NCBI GenBank assembly: GCA_913057205.1
Contig: CAJXNO010000033.1
Coordinates: 1-32,452, forward strand
Direction of reading: 5' to 3'
Source: an uncultured Flavobacteriales bacterium
GTDB taxonomy: Bacteria > Bacteroidota > Bacteroidia > Flavobacteriales_G > Salibacteraceae
DNA: 32,452 bases
The position numbers were made by a program, and so were the translations under genes. This document shows, one piece after another, positions 6,486-17,900 of this stretch. The notes beneath the pieces were generated by a model. The model was not told the DNA's origin and searched no databases. It was given only the letters and a program-made list of their open reading frames with translations. Positions within the stretch are counted from its first letter, which is position 1; the number at the start of each line of letters is the position of its first letter.

Positions 6486-7874
6486 TTAAGCCATCGATGG
6501 TTGCACGTACTCAGCGCCAGCAGCCTTCAAGCCATCAAATCCTTTCTTGATGTCTGTGATGTGCTCGAATCCTTTTGATGCCAGAATACTCCACGCAATC
6601 ACCGAGCGGTAGCCTCCCTTGCAGTGGATCAGGTAGGGAGTGTTTTTTTCCACTTCGTCCATGTGGTTTAGCATCCAGTCTAAGGTAAAGAGCTGTGCGT
6701 CTGGCAGGTGGCAGTTGTCGTACTCCGATGGCTTACGCACGTCCAATACCTGCGTGGATGGCTTACTTGCTACGTACTCCTCCGGGGTGATGGATGGAAC
6801 GGATCGTACCGCTCGGCCCGCTGCCTTCCATGCTTCAAAACCTCCTTCTAGGTGGCCAACAACGTTGTCGTAGCCCACACGTGCTAAACGCATGATCGCT
6901 TCTTGCTCCTTTCCTGCCTCTGCAACGATGATCATGGGCTGGTGCATATCTTCGATCAAGGCTCCCGCCCACGGCGCAAACTGTCCGTGCAATCCGATGT
7001 ACCATGCATTTGGAATATGTCCTTCGCTGTACTCACCTTCTCTGCGTGTATCCAACACAAGCGTGCCATTGGCTTGGGCGCGCTCCACTTCAGCTACATC
7101 CATCGCATTCAGGGAGGCTTCGTACACCTCATCGATCGACTTGTAGCCTTTCTTGTTCTGCGCAGCCGCCTTGGAGAAGTACTGCGGCGGAGGCAGAATA
7201 CCCGTGGTGAGCTCTTTCACGAACTCCTCCTTGGTCAAATCTCCCAAAGCATAGTTGGTCTGCTTCTGGTCTCCAAGCAAGGCCGATGTTTCTGACGACA
7301 TATTCTTACCACAGGCTGAACCCGCTCCGTGTGCGGGATAAACAATGATGTGATCCGGCAACGGCATGATCTTCTCCCGAAGAGAATCGTATAAGGTGGC
7401 TGCCATGTCTTCTGCGGTCATGTCGCCTCCCTTCTGCGCAAGGTCTGGCCTGCCTACGTCGCCGATAAAGAGCGTGTCTCCTGTGTAAATGCTGTGCTCC
7501 TTTCCGTGCTCATCCAACAAGAGGTAGCAGCTGGATTCCGGTGTGTGGCCAGGCGTATGCAAGAGCCGCAAGCGCACATTGCCCAAGGTGAACTCCTGTC
7601 CGTCCTTCGCTTGGATGATCTCAAAATCGGTCTCCGCAGTTGGTCCGAACACGATCGGTGCTCCCGTCTTTTCTGAAAGGTCGATGTGGCCGCTTACGAA
7701 GTCGGCGTGAAAGTGGGTCTCGAAGATGTATTTGATCTTAGCTCCTCGCTCTTCTGCTAGTTTGATATAGGGTTCGGTTTCGCGCAATGGATCGATGATC
7801 GCTGCTTCTCCGTTCGATTCGATGTAGTAGGCTGCCTCGGCTAGGCAACCGGTGTAAAGTTGTTCGATGTACAT
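6486..7874 (-). CDS. MBL-fold hydrolase with two rhodanese domains (persulfide dioxygenase-like)
   Basis: This 462-residue protein fuses a metallo-beta-lactamase domain (about 1-240) to two rhodanese domains (about 255-355 and 362-460), the CstB/BlH arrangement linked to persulfide and thiosulfate metabolism. Iron ligands expected for ETHE1-type enzymes are seen: His54 in THFHADF, His110 in HTPGHTPES and Asp133 in TGDTLF. The first rhodanese domain has AEAGKE where a catalytic Cys loop would be, so it is probably inactive. The second has Cys418 in IHCKGGYRS and should be active. ATG start at 7874 lies directly after a TAATTTTG promoter element, so the mRNA may be leaderless. Whether the reaction is persulfide oxidation or sulfurtransfer cannot be settled from sequence. 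Confidence 0.9.
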   Translation of the reverse strand: MYIEQLYTGCLAEAAYYIESNGEAAIIDPLRETEPYIKLAEERGAKIKYIFETHFHADFVSGHIDLSEKTGAPIVFGPTAETDFEIIQAKDGQEFTLGNVRLRLLHTPGHTPESSCYLLLDEHGKEHSIYTGDTLFIGDVGRPDLAQKGGDMTAEDMAATLYDSLREKIMPLPDHIIVYPAHGAGSACGKNMSSETSALLGDQKQTNYALGDLTKEEFVKELTTGILPPPQYFSKAAAQNKKGYKSIDEVYEASLNAMDVAEVERAQANGTLVLDTRREGEYSEGHIPNAWYIGLHGQFAPWAGALIEDMHQPMIIVAEAGKEQEAIMRLARVGYDNVVGHLEGGFEAWKAAGRAVRSVPSITPEEYVASKPSTQVLDVRKPSEYDNCHLPDAQLFTLDWMLNHMDEVEKNTPYLIHCKGGYRSVIAWSILASKGFEHITDIKKGFDGLKAAGAEYVQPSMA

Positions 7875-7878
7875 GCCG

Positions 7879-7886
7879 CAAAATTA
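7879..7886 (-). promoter_or_regulatory. -7 promoter element of the MBL-rhodanese gene
   Basis: The minus strand reads TAATTTTG, an exact TAnnTTTG match, ending four bases before the ATG (7874). The -33 region would fall inside the terminator hairpin of the upstream operon (7892-7920), and no clean TTG is found there. Confidence 0.55.
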
Positions 7887-7891
7887 GCAAC

Positions 7892-7920
7892 AAAAAACCC
7901 CGCCAGAAAACCTGACGGGG
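7892..7920 (-). terminator. Terminator of the SprB-like/PorP operon
   Basis: On the minus strand CCCCGTCAG and CTGGCGGGG pair over nine bases, including one G-U pair, around a 5-base loop, and six T follow. It lies between the porP-like stop (7952) and the MBL-rhodanese start (7874). Confidence 0.88.
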
Positions 7921-7951
7921 CTGTGTTATGAAGGCTTAACAACTGCTAAAC

Positions 7952-8902
7952 CTAAAGTTGATTGGCCGGTATGACGGGGGCCGAATTCTTCTTGGTAAAA
8001 CGAATACCGAGTACGATCTCATGCGAACCAGTGGTTGCTGCACCGATGCGTCCAACATCCAGGTCATAGGCATAACCGATTGAGAGGTTGTTCTCAAAAG
8101 CGTAACCAGCCATGATCCCTACGGCCGATGGCAATTGGTCTGTGATGATCGGTGATCGGTAGGAAACGCCCAACCAGATCATGTCATCATAAATACCACG
8201 CACCTGAAGGTCGAACATGTCCATCGGTGTTACGTAACGCCCGAGGAAATTCGCATCGATCGCCCAGGTATCATCAAAATCATAGCGATAACCCGCATTC
8301 AGGTAATAGTGCCGTGCAAGCACGTTCTCTGTGGCCGCATAGTCATTGAAGAACTGCGCCTTCAAACCTGCAATCTGCGGCACGTAGAAGCCCACATGGA
8401 AGTTCTTCCCAGCAAAACGCAGTCCTGAACCAAAATCAAGCGACCAAAGCGACATGAAGCCATTGCTCAAAGCGATGTCATTCTGTTGCTCCAGATCAAG
8501 CTTGTTCCCATCAACAGAGAACTGCAGCATACCTGTGCTCAATGACATCGACAACTTGAGGTCATCGGTCACCTTAAAGTGGTAGGCATAGGTAGCCTGA
8601 AAGCCTGATCGACGGGTTTGTCCAACCACATCGCTGAACACTGCTCCTCCGATGCCCATGGTTTCCTTCACGATCGGACCATGTACGCTGAGGTAGTAGG
8701 TCCGCGGTGAGTCTTGAATACCGACCCACTGGTCGCGGTAGAGGGCATTGGCATGGAAGTACTGATCAGATCCGGCTGCGGTGGGATTGATCATGTACTC
8801 GTTCATGTAGAACTGCGTCCATTGCTCCAATTGCTGTGCTTTGAGGCTGATCGTGCTGATCAGCGCTACAGCTAGTATGATGATGTATTTCATAGTACGC
8901 AT
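7952..8902 (-). CDS. PorP/SprF family type IX secretion outer-membrane protein
   Basis: This 316-residue protein belongs to the PorP/SprF family of beta-barrel-like proteins that work with T9SS type B cargo, anchoring or aiding export of the giant protein encoded just upstream. Residues 1-22 are a signal peptide ending SLKAQ. The mature N-terminus QWTQFYMNEYMINPTAAG is the family signature (Q-x-Y-x-N-x-x-x-x-NPAxAG type). Alternating hydrophobic/aromatic strands follow, ending in HEIVLGIRF. Met4 (8893) is an alternative start. The gene begins 11 bases after the stop of the SprB-like gene, so the two form an operon. This mirrors the sprB-sprF pairing known in Flavobacterium johnsoniae. Family assignment is firm, the specific partner is inferred from position. 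Confidence 0.93.
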   Translation of the reverse strand: MRTMKYIIILAVALISTISLKAQQLEQWTQFYMNEYMINPTAAGSDQYFHANALYRDQWVGIQDSPRTYYLSVHGPIVKETMGIGGAVFSDVVGQTRRSGFQATYAYHFKVTDDLKLSMSLSTGMLQFSVDGNKLDLEQQNDIALSNGFMSLWSLDFGSGLRFAGKNFHVGFYVPQIAGLKAQFFNDYAATENVLARHYYLNAGYRYDFDDTWAIDANFLGRYVTPMDMFDLQVRGIYDDMIWLGVSYRSPIITDQLPSAVGIMAGYAFENNLSIGYAYDLDVGRIGAATTGSHEIVLGIRFTKKNSAPVIPANQL

Positions 8903-8913
8903 ACGTTCAAGGT

Positions 8914-11900
8914 TTATTTAAGGATCGTTACAGGTCCTGTGATGAGACGTTGAATGTTCGGATCCTTCAGATCGATCACGTAGTAGTAAGTACCCACCGG
9001 CAACGCATTGCCATTGTAAGTACCATCCCACGGTGTGGTGTATCCGGTTGGTGATTCGTAGATCAAGTTACCCCAGCGGTTGAAAATCTGTACCACTGCG
9101 TTCGGGAAGTCGCCGATGCGATCGATGGTGAACACGTCGTTCACACCGTCACCGTTTGGCGAGAAGCCGCCCACAGGATCAACTACTTCTTCTACCGTTA
9201 CCGTTACGCTATCAATTCCGAAACAGCCATCGCCATCGGTTGCACTCACGTAGTACACCGTGGTCTCCAATGGATTCGCTTCAGGGTTGAAGGCAGTAAC
9301 GCTAGTCAAGTTAGCCGCTGGGGTCCAATTAACCTCCACTCCTTCACGTGCCGTTGGCGAACCTCCAATGCTGGTGATTTCACCTGGCTCGATGTTGCGA
9401 TCCGGACCGGCATCAATGCCAGGACCCGGCGTCCAAAACACGCGTAGAGTATCGCGTGCCACACAAACATCATTGATTCCTTCCAAGACGAAGATCGATA
9501 TGTCTGTGGTCGTATTCACGTCGATGGAGATGCCTGAACCAGCGATTGTTCCGTTCTCGAACAACCAGCGGACATCGCTAGCACCTGTTTGGGTTCCTGT
9601 GATGTCTACACCTTGTGACTGTGGACAAACACTGAAGTCATCCATGGCAGTAACGCTCACATTGAACTCAACACCCACGTTGAAACTATCGGTCACCGTA
9701 CAGCCCAGTGTATCGGTTACGGTTAAGCCATATCCACCTGCAAGTACTCCATTCAGGTCTTGTGCTGTGAGTGTATCGAGGTTATCGTAATTCCACTGAT
9801 AGGTGTATGGAGCCGCGCCACCCGTAACGGTGATCTGGATGGTTCCATCACCGGTATTGTTACAAGTTGCATCTCCAAGTGAATCGAGGGTGATGATCAT
9901 TGGCTGTGGACCACCTACCGTTAGGGTAGTGATGTAGGCACAACCATTGGCGTCGGTAACGGTCAAGCCGTAATCACCTGCACAAAGGTCTGCGATGGCC
10001 GTATCACTCGCACCTGTACTCCAGCTGTAATTGTACGGCGCTGTGCCTCCGGTCATGCTCACAGAGATGCTACCATTACAATCGGATCCACAGAACACAT
10101 CGGTGATCTCCACGTTACTCGGGATGAGTTCATCGGGCTCCGTAATGGTGTAGATATCGAATGCAGCACACAAGTTCGCATCCACTACCGCAATGGTATC
10201 GCTACCCGCACATAGCGAGTCGATATCATCGGTGGTTTCGCCGGTAGACCAAAGGATACTTACCGGAGCAATACCACCACTCACCGTGGTCTCGATGCTT
10301 CCGTCGCACTCGCCGAAGCAGCTCACGTTGGTCAAGTTATCCAAGGTGATCACTGGCGCATTCAAGTTGTTCAGGATCACCGCCGTGGTGTCTTCACAAC
10401 CATTTGCATCCACCACTCGCACGTTATAGATACCTGCCAGGAGGTTGTTTGCTGTTGGAGTAGTCTGCGCTGGGATCAACGGATCACCGTTCACATCCAA
10501 CCACTGATAGCTGTATGGTCCGCCGTTTCCACCACTCGCTGAAACTGTAACAGAGCCGTTGTTCTGCTGACAGTCTGGGTTCGTGATGTTTGTTGTGGTC
10601 ACCACAATGGCCGGCGGTTCATTCACGGTAAAGTCAAGCGCTACGGAACAACTTGCCGTATCCATAATGGTCACGCTATAAAATCCTGGACAAAGCCCTG
10701 TCAGCGTTGCAGTTGTGTCACCTGTGTTCCACATGTACATGTAGGGTGGACTTCCACCTGCAATGTTGAGGATGATCTCGCCATCACATGCATCTGGACA
10801 GGTTACATCAGACACGCTGCTCGCAATCGTGAATGGCTGTGGAACGGTCAGCTCCACAGAGTCAGTCACCTGCGCTCCGTTGTTATCGGTTACCGTCAAG
10901 GCATAGACCCCAACACAGAGGCTATCGATCAAGCTCGCGGTGTCACCGGTATTCCATGCCAAGCTGTAAGGAGGGATACCTCCATTGACGATCGCTTCGA
11001 TCAATCCATCACAACCATTACCGGCGCAGCTGATCTCCGTTACATTGAAACTCAACGTAAGCGGCGTAGGCTCAGTGATGGTTACCGTATCCACGGTTGA
11101 ACATCCATTCGTATCGGTTGCCGTTACAAAGTAGGTGCCCGCGCAGAGAGAATCTGCAGTAGCCGTGTTGTCGCCATTCGACCAAGTGAAGGTCACGTTT
11201 CCGAGTGATGTGATCACGTTGGCCGTTGCTTCGCCATCGCACTCACCTGCCGCAGAAACGTTGATCGAAGTGATGTTGATCTCTGGACCATCTGTTTCAG
11301 AAACTGGATAGTTGAATGCGGCCGTACATCCATTCGCGTCGGTCACCGTTACGGAGTATCCACCTAAGCAAAGCGAGCCGATGGTATCCGTAGTGGCACC
11401 GTTGCTCCAGAGATAGGTGAATCCACCAGCACCACCAGAGAAGGTTGGTGAAACAGAACCGTCGCACAGCCCGCAAGTGGCATCAGCTATGATTACCGTA
11501 TCCTGAACGATTGCTGCTGGCTGATCGATGGTGAAGGTATCGGTTACGGTACATCCATTTGCATCGGTGATGGTCAGGAAGTAATCTCCTGCACAAAGAC
11601 CGGTGGCTTGCGATGTACCATTCCCGTTGGCCGGTACTGGGCTCCAGTTGAAGCTGTATCCGCCTGCACCGCCGCTTGGCGATGTATTGATGCTACCATC
11701 ACACGTGGCGAAGCAGCTCGCGTCTGCGATCGTTGGGTTAACATCAATAGCACTCGGCTCATCGATCACGAAGGTTTCTACGGTGTCACAACCCGCATTA
11801 TCGCTGATGGTAACCGTATAGCTATCTGCGCACAAGTTGTTCACCGTTGCCGTTGTAGCTCCGTTGCTCCAGAGGTAGGTATAAACACCAGACCCACCTG

Positions 11901-14900
11901 TAGCAGCGATCACGATGGTACCGTCGCATTGACCGTTACAAGAAGCATCGGTAACGGTAGCGTTCGGATCAATCAATGCAGGAGCAACAAGGGTTACCGT
12001 ATCTACGCTCACACAGCTTCCTCCGTTTGTCAATTCAACAGCGTAGGTACCTGCACAGAGTCCGTTCACGGTATCGGTAGTACCTACAACCAAGGAGGTT
12101 GCCAGATTGGTCCATTCTACCGTACATGGTGCTTGTGAGCAGTTGTACGTAGCGATCACGGTACCATCACAATTACCACAAGTAGGATCGATCTTAGATG
12201 CGATCACGGTATCGGCACCGTCTGCGTTGATTGGTAAGGTAAACACCTCTGTACACCCACCATTATCAGTTATGGTTACGGTATTGATACCCGCACACAG
12301 CGTGTTGTTGGTATCTGCTGTTCCTCCGTTGCTCCATACATAAGTGAAGACTGGACCGTTACCGCCGCTTGGGTTGGCTGTAGCAGAACCATCGCACACG
12401 GTACAAGAGGAGCTCGTGATGCCTGTAAAGTTGTTCTGGATGCCTGCTGGATCAGTGATGATCACACAAGCCGTATCCGTACAACCATTGACATCTGTTA
12501 TGGTAACGCAGTATTGTCCTGCTGCTAGTCCAGTTTCGGTCACGGTTGTATTACCTGATGGCCACTGATAGGTATAACCAGGTGTACCACCTGTTCCTGC
12601 AATGGTAGCTCCACCGTCTGCCTGTCCGGCACACGAAGGATCGATGATGTTGGAGAACGTTCCTCCAACAGGTGTCGGCTCATTGATGTCAATGGTATCG
12701 CTGGCCACACAGCCTCCGTTATCGGTTACTTGAATGATATAGGTTCCTGCAGGCTGATTGGTTAAGGTATCCGCCGCAATGGTTCCATTCCAAAGGAAGC
12801 TGTAAGGGGCAGTACCTCCTGTTGCGATCGCCGTTACCGATCCGTCGGTTCCTCCGTTACAACTAACATCATTGATCAACACGGCTGTTACCGCGATGCT
12901 GTTCGCAGGTGCACCGATGCTCACGCATGCGGTGTCTGTACATCCATTGTTGTCGGTAACCGTTACACAGTAGTTGCCCACCGCAAGGTTATTCGCTGTT
13001 GCCGTAGTAGCTCCATTTGACCACAGGAAGCTGTAGCCTGGGGTACCACCAGAACCAGCCACGGTTGCAGAACCGTCGCCGCTACCAGGACAGGTCACAT
13101 CAATTGAGCTGGTGATGCTTGCCACCACTGGGGTTGGCTCTGTTATGGTGATGGTATCGAAGCTAACGCAACCTGAGTCATTGGTCAATTCTACGTAGTA
13201 GTCACCTGCGCTCAAGCCTGTAATGGTATCTGTTGTGCCTTGAAGCGTAGAAGTGTTCAGATCGAACCACGCTACCGTACATGGTGCTACGTTGCAGTTG
13301 TAAACAGCGGCACCGATACCATCGGAACCTCCATTGCAGCTCACGTTCTGAAGGGTTGAAGCAAACACTGTATCTGCACCAAGGCTGCCGATGTTCACAT
13401 CGAAGGTCTCGATGCAACCGTTTCCATCGGTTACAGTAACGGTATTCAAGCCTGCACACAAACCAGTACCTGTAGCTGCAGTAGACCCACCTGGCCATGC
13501 GTAATTCAACGGTGAAGTACCTCCGCTGATGTTGACCGTTGCAGACCCGTTGCATGTTCCACATGATGAAACATTGACGTTGCTGAAGGTGGCCGACATA
13601 CCAACAGGGTCGTTCAAGTTAAATTGTGCCTCTCCTGTACATCCATTACCATCCGTTACGGTGACGCTGTAGGTTCCGGCGTTCAGTCCGTTGCGAACAG
13701 GGTTGGTAGAGTTATCATCCCAAAGGAAGGTATACGGCCCACCGTCCCCTCCAGTACCCGATGCGGTCAAACTACCGTCATTTCCACCCGGACAAGAAGG
13801 CAAGGTAGCAATGATGGTTGCTGCAACAGGTGCTGGATCAACCACCGTTACACACGCTGTATCATCGCAAACACCGCCATCCGTTACAGTAACGCAATAG
13901 CTACCAGCTGGCAATTGTACAGTAGCAGTAGTATCTCCGTTCGGCCATTGGAAACTGTAGTTTCCATTACCACCGATTCCACTTGCTACAATAGTTGCAC
14001 TATCACCATTACAGGCGGGCTGTGTAGTGATGCTTACCGCAGCTGCCAAGCCTGTTGCTGGTTCTGTGACCACCGTATCGATCTCTACGGTACATCCATT
14101 AGCGTCCGTTATGGTCACCGAATATGAACCCGCCGGAATACTGGACAAGCAGCCGATCGCTGTTGAACCGTTAGACCATGAATAGGTGTATCCGGGGGTT
14201 CCACCGCTTGGTGTTACACAAATCTCTCCATCACTACCTCCGAAGCAATTCACATCGCTCACCGTATCGATCACTACTACCAAAGGCGAAGGCTGATCGA
14301 TGGTAACACCAGCACTGTCAACGCACGTCGTGGTAACGTCAGTAACGGTAACCGTGTAGCTACCTGGTGCGAGGTTGTTCACCACAGCAGTAGTAGCTCC
14401 TGTACTCCATAGGTAGGTATAGTTTCCTGAGCCCCCAGACAAGACACCGACCTCTGCGGAACCATCGGTTCCATTAAAGCACGTCACGTCTGAAGAGTCG
14501 ATCATTGCTACGATGAAGTTCCCTGGAGGATCTAAGACGTAGCAAGCTGAGTCCAAGCATCCTGCTGCATCCGTAGCCGTTACACAGTAGGTGCCCGCGG
14601 TAAGTCCTGTGATGCTAACACCGGTTCCACCGTTACTCCAAACAAAGGTGTAACCCGCAGTGCCACCTGTTACGCTCACAGATATTTCACCGTCGTTACC
14701 GGCTCCGCCACATGAGATCGGCACTTCCGTGAAGGCAAACGTCAAGCTGTCTGGCTGATCGATAAAGAGGTCGGCACTATCGATGCATCCGTTGGCATCG
14801 GTGATGGTAACGGTATAGGTTCCTGAAAGTACATTGCTTATGGTATCGGTAGTTGCACCATTATTCCAAGCATAGGTAAACGGAGCTGTACCGCCTACTT

Positions 14901-17900
14901 GGGTTGCAAATGCTGCACCTGAAGGCTCATCAAAACATGCTGCATCGGTAATCAGCACAGCAGATGCTGTATGCCCTACTGCTGCGTTCACATTTACGGT
15001 AGCAGAATCGGAGCAGCCATTGCCGTCCGTTACGGTTACCGTGTAGGCGCCAGCAGCAACGTTGAAGATCGTATCATTCGTAGATCCAGTTGACCACAAG
15101 TAGGTAAATGGACTTGTACCACCAGATGCTGAAACGCTCGCCTGACCTGTAGCGGATGTACAGCCTGCATCTGAAGAATCCATCGACAGAAGGATCTGAG
15201 CTGGCTCCGTAAGGATGATCGTGTCAAAGCGGTTACACCCGAAGCCAGTAGTCAAACGGCCTAAATAAGTTCCAGCTCCCACACCTGAAAGGGTATCTCC
15301 TGTTCCGATGAGGTTTGTAGTGTCCAATCCATCGTACCAGCGGAAGTCTTCACACGTAAAACAGAAGTAACTCGCGATGATCTGTCCGTCTGTTGAACCA
15401 AAACAAGATGGATTGGTCGTGCTCACCGTAAAGTTCGGAGCAAAAAGATCACTTACGTTGGTAGAGTTCGTTGCGCTACATCCATTGGCATCAGTAACCG
15501 TTACCGCATAAGGTCCGGAGCAAAGGCTGCTCTGCTGGTTACTGGTGCTGTTGGTATTTACGATAGTACTGGTACTCCAAGCATATTGGTAAGGAGCTGT
15601 ACCTCCGCTAACGGTAGCGGTAGCTGTACCCGTACATACAAAGCAAAGGCTGTTGGTAGATGTTGTTGCCACAGAGATAGAGGCGCCATTTCCAAGGGTA
15701 GTTGAAGCGGTCGCGGTACATCCATTCGCGTCTGTAACCGTTACGGTGTTCAATCCCGCTGAAAGGTTATTGGCTGTATCGGATGTTGCACCACCGGTCC
15801 AGAGATAGGTATAAGGTCCAGTACCATTTGCGGCAACCACTACCGCCTGTCCGTCTGAACCACCGAAGCACGTTGGAGGTGTGCTGGAGGTAATGGATGC
15901 ACTCACTGCTGTTGCAGGCTGTGTGATGGTAACTTGCGCCGTATCGGTACAGCCATCTGCTGCAGTTACCGTTACCGTATAGCTACCAACAGGCAGGTTA
16001 GAAGCCGTATCGGTTGTATTTCCGTTGCTCCACGCATAAGTAAATGGAGCAATGCCTCCGGTTGTTTGCACCGTAGCGGTTCCATCTGAACCTCCGAAGC
16101 AGTTCACGTTGTTTACAACCACACCTGTTGCCACCAAGGTACATGCGCAGGTATCGATAACCGTCACTTCTGCTGTATCCGTGCAGGCATCGTTATCGGT
16201 TACTGTAACGGTATAGGTTCCGGCAGCAAGTCCGGTGATGGTCTGCGTAAGCTGTCCGCCATCCCAAGAGAAGTTGAATGGCAATGTTCCTCCGATCATG
16301 TTCACAGAGGCAACACCTGTGCTGTTGCCGCAAGTATCTCCCGCAAGCATAACTCCATTAGCGGTAAACCCAGCTGGGGCCACCAAGGTCGACTGTGCCG
16401 TGGCTGTACAGTTGTTATCATCTGTGATGGTCACGGTATAGGTTCCGGCAGCAAGTCCGGTGATCGTTGCAGTGGTGGCCCCGGTGTTCCAGAGATAACT
16501 GTAAGGAGGTGTTCCTCCTGTACCTTCTACCTCCAACTCACCGTCATTATTGTTACACGATGGCTGGATCGAATCGATCATGGTAGCCACCAACGCAGGT
16601 GGGTCTGTCAAGGTTACTTGCTCTACATCCTGACAACCGGTATTGTTATCCGTCAAGGTCACCGTATAGGTACCTGCAGAGAGACCGAACAAGATGTTCA
16701 AGGTAGAACCTGTATTCCATAGGTAGGATGTGCTCGTGGGAACAGAAGCATTGGAGTCCGTAACTGCGATGGAACCGCTCATGCCACCTGCACACAACGG
16801 ATCTTGAACCACAGAAACGCTGACCTGAATACCAATTCCTTGTCCTACGGTAGCACTATCGATGGCTTCACAGCCATTGTTATCGGTAATAGTAACCACA
16901 TATGTTCCCGGTGCTAGACCTCCGATGGAATCCGTTGTTCCACTGTTGCTCCACAAGTACGTGTAAGGCGTGGCCCCTCCAGCAGGAGAAACCAGTGCAC
17001 TTCCAGAATTCGAACCTGCACAAGCCGCATCATTCGCACTCATTGTCAATGTAATCGTGACACCTGAGTTGATTACCCTGCTATCTGTAGTGGTACAGCC
17101 GTTAACGTCCGTAACGGTAATGGTATAGGTTCCAGCAGCGAGGCCAGAAACGTTTTGAGTGGTAGCACCATTACTCCATAGGAATGTATATGGTGCCGTT
17201 CCTCCAGCAATGGTTGAGTTGATAGAGCCATCTGCGGCTCCGGAGCAAGTTTCATCCGTTTTATTCGTGAAAACATTGAGCGGACTAGGCTCCGTGATGG
17301 TAGCAGAAGCGGTGTCTGTACATCCATTTGCATCGGTAACGGTAATGGTATAGGTTCCAGCAGCGAGGTTGGAATTGGTCAGGTTGGTGCCACCGTTGCT
17401 CCATAAGTAGGTATAAGGACTAGCCCCGCCTGTAGCTGCATTTGCAGTGATTGAACCTGTGGAATTTCCATTACAATCTACATTGGTCACACTATTGATG
17501 CTAATACTAACTCCGGTTGCTGGTTCGGTGATGGTAGCTTGTGCGGTATCGGTACATCCGTTGATATCCGTAGCCGTAACGGTGTAGGTACCTGCCACCA
17601 GGTTATTGATGGTAAGCGTAGTTCCACCATTGCTCCATAGATAGGTGTAACCAGGTGTTCCACCTGTAGCAGCATTGGCGGTGATGGTACCATCATTTCC
17701 ACCGATACAGCTCACGTTGGTCTGTGAGGCAATGCTGATATCAACTGGTGTTGGCTCATTTAGGATCCGTACATCGGTTGATGTACAACCATTGTTGTCA
17801 GTTACGGTAACCGTATACGTACCTGCACCAAGGTTGGTAATGGTAGCTGTAGTGGCTGTGGTAGACCACAAAAAAGTATAGCCCGGTGTACCCCCTGAAC

